A stretch of 64,000 nucleotides of DNA, from the NCBI GenBank assembly GCA_013361935.1, contig JABFXC010000008.1:1-64000 (forward strand), read 5' to 3'. A program made the position numbers and the translations under genes. Positions within the stretch are counted from its first letter, which is position 1, and each line of letters begins with the position of its first letter. Below, piece after piece: positions 58,702 to 64,000 of this stretch. Origin of the DNA: Gemmatimonadaceae bacterium. Lineage in GTDB: Bacteria > Gemmatimonadota > Gemmatimonadetes > Gemmatimonadales > Gemmatimonadaceae. The notes beneath the pieces were generated by a model. The model saw only the letters and a list, made by a program, of their open reading frames with translations, was not told where the DNA came from and did no database searches.

Positions 58702-60106
58702 GTCTCTCGTCCGTGCATATCACGCGCTTCCGCCTGCGCTGCGCTCCGCCGTGGTGACGCTTCGCGGACTCCAGCTCGCCTCCTGGCGCTACGGTCCGGA
58801 GAGCGATCGCCTTCGTGACGAGGCGCTCGCCCGCGAGCGCTGGAGCTTCGAGGAGTGGACACGCTGGCGGGAGGAACGGCTCGCCTTCGTGCTCTGGCGC
58901 GCGGCGACCCGCGTCCCCTTCTACGAGGAGCTGTGGAGCGCCCGACGCCAGCGCGGGGATCGTTCTTCCTTCGAGCGGCTCGAGAACTGGCCCGTGCTCG
59001 AGAAGGAGTCGCTCCGCCGCGACCCCGCCGCCTTCGTCGCCGACGATCGCGACCCGCGGCGGATGTTCCACGATCACACCAGCGGTACCACCGGCAAATC
59101 TCTCGACGTGTGGCTCTCGCGCGAAACGGTGCGCGAGTGGTACGCCCTGCACGAAGCGCGGACGCGCGCGTGGAACGGTGTCGCGCGTGGTGATCGCTGG
59201 GCCATCCTCGGTGGGCAGCTCGTCGCGCCGGCCGCACAGACACGTCCCCCCTTCTGGGTGTGGAACGCCGCGCTGCGGCAACTCTACATGTCGGCGTATC
59301 ACATCGCGCCGGCCACGGTTCCCCACTATGTCGCCGCGCTCCGTGACCATCGCGTCACGTACGTGCTCGGTTATCCGTCGGCGCTCTTCGCCCTCGCCCG
59401 CGAGGTGCTGGCCCGTGATATCGGCGCGCCGCGGCTGCGTGTTGCGATCCTCAACGCCGAGCCGCTCCTCGATCACCAGCGCGAGACCATCGCCGAGGCG
59501 TTCGGCTGCGCCGTGCGCGAGACATATGGGATGTCCGAGATCGTCGCCGCGGCGAGCGAGTGCGGCCACGGGACGGTGCACCTCTGGCCCGAGGCGGGCT
59601 TCCTCGAGGTGCTCGACGGACGCGATCCCGTCCCTGACGGCGCCACCGGTGACCTGGTGAGCACGGGATTGCTCAACGCCGACATGCCGCTCATCCGCTA
59701 TCGTGTCGGCGATCGGGGCGCACGCGCGGCGTCGAACGTCTCCTGCACCTGCGGCCGCACGCTCCCGATTCTCGCAGGCGTCGAGGGACGGAGCGACGAC
59801 GTCCTCTTCACGCGCGACGGTCGCATCGTCGGGCGGCTCGACCCGGTCTTCAAGTCGCGCATCCCCATCCGCGAGGCGCAGATCGTCCAGGAGACGCTCG
59901 ATCGCGTTCGCGTGCGCTATGTCCCCGACTCCGGATTCACCTCCGCGCACGGTGACTCGGTCGCCGCGCGCATCCGCGAGCGCATGGGTGCCATCGCCGT
60001 CGTCCTCGAGCCCGTCGACATGATCCCGCGCACCGCGAACGGCAAGTTCCGCGCGGTCGTCTGCAACCTCGCGCCGGAGGAGCGCGCGCGAGCGAGCGCC
60101 CGATGA
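58694..60106 (+). CDS. PaaK/CapK-like adenylate-forming enzyme
   Basis: HDHTSGTTGKSLDVWLSRE, YGMSEIVAAASECGHGTVHLWPEAGFLEVL. Confidence 0.9.
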   Translation: MRESLVRAYHALPPALRSAVVTLRGLQLASWRYGPESDRLRDEALARERWSFEEWTRWREERLAFVLWRAATRVPFYEELWSARRQRGDRSSFERLENWPVLEKESLRRDPAAFVADDRDPRRMFHDHTSGTTGKSLDVWLSRETVREWYALHEARTRAWNGVARGDRWAILGGQLVAPAAQTRPPFWVWNAALRQLYMSAYHIAPATVPHYVAALRDHRVTYVLGYPSALFALAREVLARDIGAPRLRVAILNAEPLLDHQRETIAEAFGCAVRETYGMSEIVAAASECGHGTVHLWPEAGFLEVLDGRDPVPDGATGDLVSTGLLNADMPLIRYRVGDRGARAASNVSCTCGRTLPILAGVEGRSDDVLFTRDGRIVGRLDPVFKSRIPIREAQIVQETLDRVRVRYVPDSGFTSAHGDSVAARIRERMGAIAVVLEPVDMIPRTANGKFRAVVCNLAPEERARASAR

Positions 60107-61152
60107 GCGATCCCGTCGCGACCCCGCTGGTGTCCGTCATCGTGCCCTGCCGCAACGAGCGCGATCACATCGACGGCTGCATCGACTCGATCCTCGCGAA
60201 CGACCATCCGCGCGAACATCTCGAGCTCATCGTCGTCGACGGCGAGAGCGACGACGGGACACGTGAGATCCTCGCCGCGCGTGCGCGCGCGGAGCCGGCG
60301 CTCCGCTGGCTGCCGAACCCCGCGCGCACCACGCCGGCCGCGTTGAACATCGGCATCCGTGCGTCGAGTGGGCGCGTCATCGTCCGCATGGACGTGCACT
60401 GCCGCTATCCCGCGCACTACATCCGCACGCTCGTCGCCTGGCTCGATCGCTCCGGCGCCGACAACGTCGGAGGCGCCTGCAGGACGCTTCCCGCGAACGA
60501 TACGCCGGCCGCGCGCGCCGTCGCCGTCGCCCTGTCTCACCCACTCGGCGTCGGCAACGCGCTCTTCCGAGTGGGGGTGAGCGAGCCACGCTGGGTCGAC
60601 ACCGTCCCCTTCGGCTGCTATCGCCGCGAGGTCTTCGAGCGCATCGGCGTCTTCGACGAGGAGCTCGTCCGCAATCAGGACGACGAGTTCAACCATCGCC
60701 TTCTCGGCCACGGCGGTCGGATCCTCATCGTCCCGGACGTCATCTCCGACTACTTCGCGCGCGCGTCCCTCGGGAAGCTCGCGCTGATGTACTACCAGTA
60801 CGGCTACTTCAAGCCGCTCGTCGCCCGGAAGCTCGGCCGGGTCGCGACGCTTCGGCAGCTCGCGCCGCCGGCGTTCGTGCTGTTCCTCGTGCTCGCGCTT
60901 CTCGCGGCTCCCTTCGGCCGGATGGCGGCGATCCCGCTGGTCGGCGTCGCCGCGCTCTATCTCGGGGTCGTCTTCGCGGCGGCGCTCCGCGTCGTGCTCC
61001 GATCGGGCCCGTCGCTCCTCGCCCCGCTCGTGGCCGCATTCCCGGTGATGCATCTCGCGTACGGCGCTGGCTTTCTGCGCGGCAGCCTCGATCTGGCGAG
61101 GCGGACGCACGCCGCGACACGTCCGGACGCGGCGATTCCCGTTTCGCGCTGA
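60103..61152 (+). CDS. Glycosyltransferase family 2 (exopolysaccharide type)
   Basis: VSVIVPCRNERDHIDGCIDSILAN, VDTVPFGCYRREVFERIGVFDEELVRNQDDEFNHRL. Confidence 0.94.
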   Translation: MSDPVATPLVSVIVPCRNERDHIDGCIDSILANDHPREHLELIVVDGESDDGTREILAARARAEPALRWLPNPARTTPAALNIGIRASSGRVIVRMDVHCRYPAHYIRTLVAWLDRSGADNVGGACRTLPANDTPAARAVAVALSHPLGVGNALFRVGVSEPRWVDTVPFGCYRREVFERIGVFDEELVRNQDDEFNHRLLGHGGRILIVPDVISDYFARASLGKLALMYYQYGYFKPLVARKLGRVATLRQLAPPAFVLFLVLALLAAPFGRMAAIPLVGVAALYLGVVFAAALRVVLRSGPSLLAPLVAAFPVMHLAYGAGFLRGSLDLARRTHAATRPDAAIPVSR

Positions 61153-61159
61153 ACGCGCT

Positions 61160-61175
61160 CCGGCGTTCGCGCCGG
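61160..61175 (+). terminator. UUCG-capped hairpin downstream of GT2 gene
   Basis: ccggcg-ttcg-cgccgg, 8 bp after the stop; no T-tract, so terminator role is tentative. Confidence 0.45.
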
Positions 61176-61377
61176 CGACACACCTGTAAGCGCGCCTCGA
61201 CAGCAGACGCCGCAGACTCCTTCGAGCCGCCGCGCATCGAACGCATAAGCCGTTGCCGCATGGGTATTTGAGGCGTGCGGGCGCATCGCCGCCACCTGGC
61301 GCGCGCGCTGCATTTCCGCGCTCTCGCGAGCAAGGACTCGCGATCCCACCCGTTCTGTCCGCATCCTGGAGGATGCC

Positions 61378-62613
61378 TTGACGACCCCCCTCGGCATCGA
61401 CCCCGTCAGCTTTGGTGACACGACGGGCTTCGACCTGCGTCCCCTCGCCCCGGCGCGGCGCCCGACTTTTCTCGCATTCTCTCCCCCGCTCATCGGCGAG
61501 GAGGAGATCGACGAGGTCGTCGACACCCTGCGGTCGGACTGGATCAGCACCGGTCCGAAGACGCGACGCTTCGCGACCGATTTCGCGCGCTACGTCGGCG
61601 CCCCCGATGCCCTCGCCCTGAACTCCTGCACGGCGGGACTCCACACCGCGCTCGTCACCCTCGGCATCGGGCCGGGCGACGAGGTGATCACCACCCCGAT
61701 GACCTTTTCGGCGTCGGTGAACGTCGTCGAGCACGTCGGCGCGCGCCCCGTGATGGTCGACGTCGAGCCGGACACGCTGAACATCGATCCCGCGGCGGTC
61801 GAGCGGGCGATCACGCCGCGGACGCGCGCGATCATCGCCGTGCACTACGCCGGGCATCCCGCGGAGCTCGACGCGCTCCGTGCGCTCGCCAGGGAGCATG
61901 GGCTCGCGCTCGTCGAGGACGCGGCGCACGCGCTTCCCGCGCGGTACAAGGGGCTGGCCATCGGCGCCGGCGAGAACCCCGTCGCCTTCAGCTTCTACGC
62001 GACCAAGAACCTCACCACCGGCGAGGGTGGGATGCTCACCGGCGGCGTCGACTTCCTCGACCGTGCGCGCGTCGTCAGCCTGCACGGGATGAGTCGCGAC
62101 GCCTGGCGCCGTTATGACAAGGGCGGCAGCTGGCGGTACGACGTGCTGCTCCCCGGATTCAAGTACAACATGAGCGACATCCAGGCGGCGATGGGACTCT
62201 GCCAGCTCGCGAAGCTCGACGGTTTCCAGCGCCGCCGGCGCGAGATCGTCCGCATGTACAACGCGGCCTTCGGCGAGTCGGGGTCGCTCGAGCTCCCCGC
62301 GGAGCGCCGCGAGATCGAGCATGCCTGGCACCTGTACGTGCTGCGGCTCCGCCTCGAGACGCTCTCGATCGGCCGCGATCGGTTCATCGACGAGCTGACG
62401 AACCGCAACATCGGGACGTCGGTGCACTTCATCCCCGTCCACATGCATCCGTACTACCGCGACAAGTACGGCCACGCGCCGGACGACTTCCCCATCACGC
62501 TCGATGCGTTCCAGCGGATGCTCAGCCTTCCGCTCAATCCGCGGATGACCGACGAGGACGTGGCCGACGTGATCGAGGCGGTGCTCGAGGTGGTGCGAAC
62601 CCATCCGAGATGA
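61378..62613 (+). CDS. DegT/DnrJ/EryC1/StrS-family sugar aminotransferase (TTG start)
   Basis: DALALNSCTAGLHTALVTLGIGPGDEVITTPMTF, FSFYATKNLTTGEGGML; the in-phase upstream ATG alternative runs straight into a stop. Confidence 0.95.
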   Translation: MTTPLGIDPVSFGDTTGFDLRPLAPARRPTFLAFSPPLIGEEEIDEVVDTLRSDWISTGPKTRRFATDFARYVGAPDALALNSCTAGLHTALVTLGIGPGDEVITTPMTFSASVNVVEHVGARPVMVDVEPDTLNIDPAAVERAITPRTRAIIAVHYAGHPAELDALRALAREHGLALVEDAAHALPARYKGLAIGAGENPVAFSFYATKNLTTGEGGMLTGGVDFLDRARVVSLHGMSRDAWRRYDKGGSWRYDVLLPGFKYNMSDIQAAMGLCQLAKLDGFQRRRREIVRMYNAAFGESGSLELPAERREIEHAWHLYVLRLRLETLSIGRDRFIDELTNRNIGTSVHFIPVHMHPYYRDKYGHAPDDFPITLDAFQRMLSLPLNPRMTDEDVADVIEAVLEVVRTHPR

Positions 62614-63227
62614 AGCTGTCGAAGCGGCTGTTCGACATCGCGGGAAGCGGCGCCGGCCTGCTCGTGCTCTGGCCGGCGCTCGTCGTCATGGCGGTGATCG
62701 TGAAGCTCGACGGGGGACCCGCGTTCTTTCGACAGACGCGCATCGGTCGCCGCGGACGTCCCTTCCGGATCCTGAAGTTCCGGACGATGGTCGTGGACGC
62801 CGAGCGGCTCGGCCCGCAGATCACCGCGAATGGCGATCGGCGTGTCACGTCCGCCGGCCGCTGGCTGCGCCGGACGAAGCTCGACGAGCTCCCGCAGCTC
62901 GTCAACGTGCTCGTCGGTGAGATGAGTCTCGTCGGTCCGAGACCGGAGGTGCCGCGCTACGTCGAGCGCTACACGCCACAGCAGCGACGCGTGCTCGACA
63001 TCACGCCGGGACTTACCGATCCCGCGTCGCTCCGCTATCTCGACGAAGGCGCCCGGCTCGCCGCCGCGCCGGATCCGGAACAGCTCTACGTCGGCGAGTT
63101 GATGCCCGACAAGATCCGGCTCAACCTCGAGTACGCCGAGTCGGCGACGATGGCGAGCGACTTCGCGGTCATCCTGCGCACCATCGGTCTCATCTCCCGC
63201 CAGAGCGCCATTCCGTCCGGCGCCTGA
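62610..63227 (+). CDS. Initiating sugar transferase (PglC/WcaJ-like)
   Basis: KRLFDIAGSGAGLLVLWPAL, FFRQTRIGRRGRPFRILKFRTM, LDELPQLVNVLVGEMSLVGPRPEVP. Confidence 0.96.
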   Translation: MKLSKRLFDIAGSGAGLLVLWPALVVMAVIVKLDGGPAFFRQTRIGRRGRPFRILKFRTMVVDAERLGPQITANGDRRVTSAGRWLRRTKLDELPQLVNVLVGEMSLVGPRPEVPRYVERYTPQQRRVLDITPGLTDPASLRYLDEGARLAAAPDPEQLYVGELMPDKIRLNLEYAESATMASDFAVILRTIGLISRQSAIPSGA

Positions 63228-63239
63228 CGGGAGGCCTCG

Positions 63240-63998
63240 TCAGCGCGGCGCGGCGCGTCCCTCGTCGAGCGTGACGCGCAGCGCCGGGTCCTTCACCGTC
63301 GACACGACGACGAAGTTCCGTGTCGGGTCGGGCGCGAACCTCGGCAGCGCGAACTGCGATACGACCCGCACCCGCAGGTGCGTCGCTCGCTGCGCCGCGG
63401 CGTTGTCTTCGAGGCGGAGCTCCACGGAATACTGGCTTCCGTCGCCGGGGAGATAACGGGCGAGCCTCGCCGTCCCCGAGCTGTCGACTCCCTCGATCTT
63501 CGCGAAGCCATGCTCCGTTCCGATCGCGACCGGCGGCGTCGACCCCGGATCGCCGACCACCTCCACGTCGACGATCGGATAGGGCATCTCGAGAGTGGCG
63601 ATGCGTCCGTCGGCCCGATCGACGAAGTCCGCCGCGCTCAGCGTTCGAGTGACGCGCAGGAAGCCGACCGCGCCCGCGGGAGGGGAGCCGATGTCGCGCG
63701 TCGTGATCCACGGGTATACCTGCTCGAAGAGATATTCCGCACGCTCTCCCGCACCGAGCCGCAGCTCGCGGGAGCGTGCGGTCGCCCGGGCATCGAACTC
63801 GCGCACGCTGGACACCCGCGCGTCGACGTAGTAGCTGCGGAAGATCGCCTGCGTCTGCGGGGCGAGCTCTCTCGCGAGCACGGCCGCCTGCTTGAGGATC
63901 ACGTCGTGCTGCAGCGAGGACATTCCGGTCGTGTCGACGAACGCGATGCCGAGCAGGGGATCGAGCAACCCCTTTTTTCCTCCGAAATCCGCTTCGAC
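63240..63998 (-). CDS. Hypothetical protein, 5' end beyond window
   Basis: Frame stays open to the window edge (VEADFGGKKGLLDPLLGIAFVDTTG...); no family recognised. Confidence 0.5.
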   Translation of the reverse strand, partial: VEADFGGKKGLLDPLLGIAFVDTTGMSSLQHDVILKQAAVLARELAPQTQAIFRSYYVDARVSSVREFDARATARSRELRLGAGERAEYLFEQVYPWITTRDIGSPPAGAVGFLRVTRTLSAADFVDRADGRIATLEMPYPIVDVEVVGDPGSTPPVAIGTEHGFAKIEGVDSSGTARLARYLPGDGSQYSVELRLEDNAAAQRATHLRVRVVSQFALPRFAPDPTRNFVVVSTVKDPALRVTLDEGRAAPR

Positions 63999-64000
63999 CA

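Noticed and set aside
59917-62604. 895-aa minus-strand ORF
   Set aside because: Antisense to PaaK-like, GT2 and aminotransferase genes; composition typical of a shadow frame.

Overview
High-GC bacterial chromosome window (Gemmatimonadota-like by style; taxonomy is inference), almost fully coding. Main blocks: (1) 1-7.9 kb: ABC exporter permease fragment, M28 peptidase, FdtA-like cupin, Ku + LigD (PE-LIG-POL) NHEJ locus. (2) 8-12 kb: PnuC, NadR-like kinase and a TonB receptor preceded by a minus-strand TPP riboswitch; this block is bracketed by two copies of a TIR/hairpin MITE-like element. (3) 12-18 kb: fused AhbA/AhbB (Lrp-like) protein, creatininase, OmpR two-component pair, secreted S1 protease. 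(4) 18.4-34.6 kb: stress/redox signalling island (tandem USPs, NarX/NarL-like pair whose kinase lacks the phospho-acceptor His, PAS kinase, PNPOx-like protein, USP-USP-DUF5335 fusion, Zn-ADH, TPC-type metal P-ATPase, PAS-only protein, two tandem orphan kinases). (5) 36-64 kb: surface polysaccharide locus with Wzm/Wzt, NeuB/NeuC/NeuA-like nonulosonic acid genes, PhyH dioxygenase, many glycosyltransferases, O-antigen ligase/polymerase, aminotransferase, initiating sugar transferase, and a beta-helix lipoprotein preceded by a c-di-GMP-I (GEMM) riboswitch-like motif. Other signals: a family of stuttering palindromic intergenic repeats, some read in frame inside genes, and a recurrent octamer CGTTAGGC/GCCTAACG that accounts for most TTAG/CTAA tetramers I could find by eye. 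No tRNA, rRNA, CRISPR or transposase gene was recognised.
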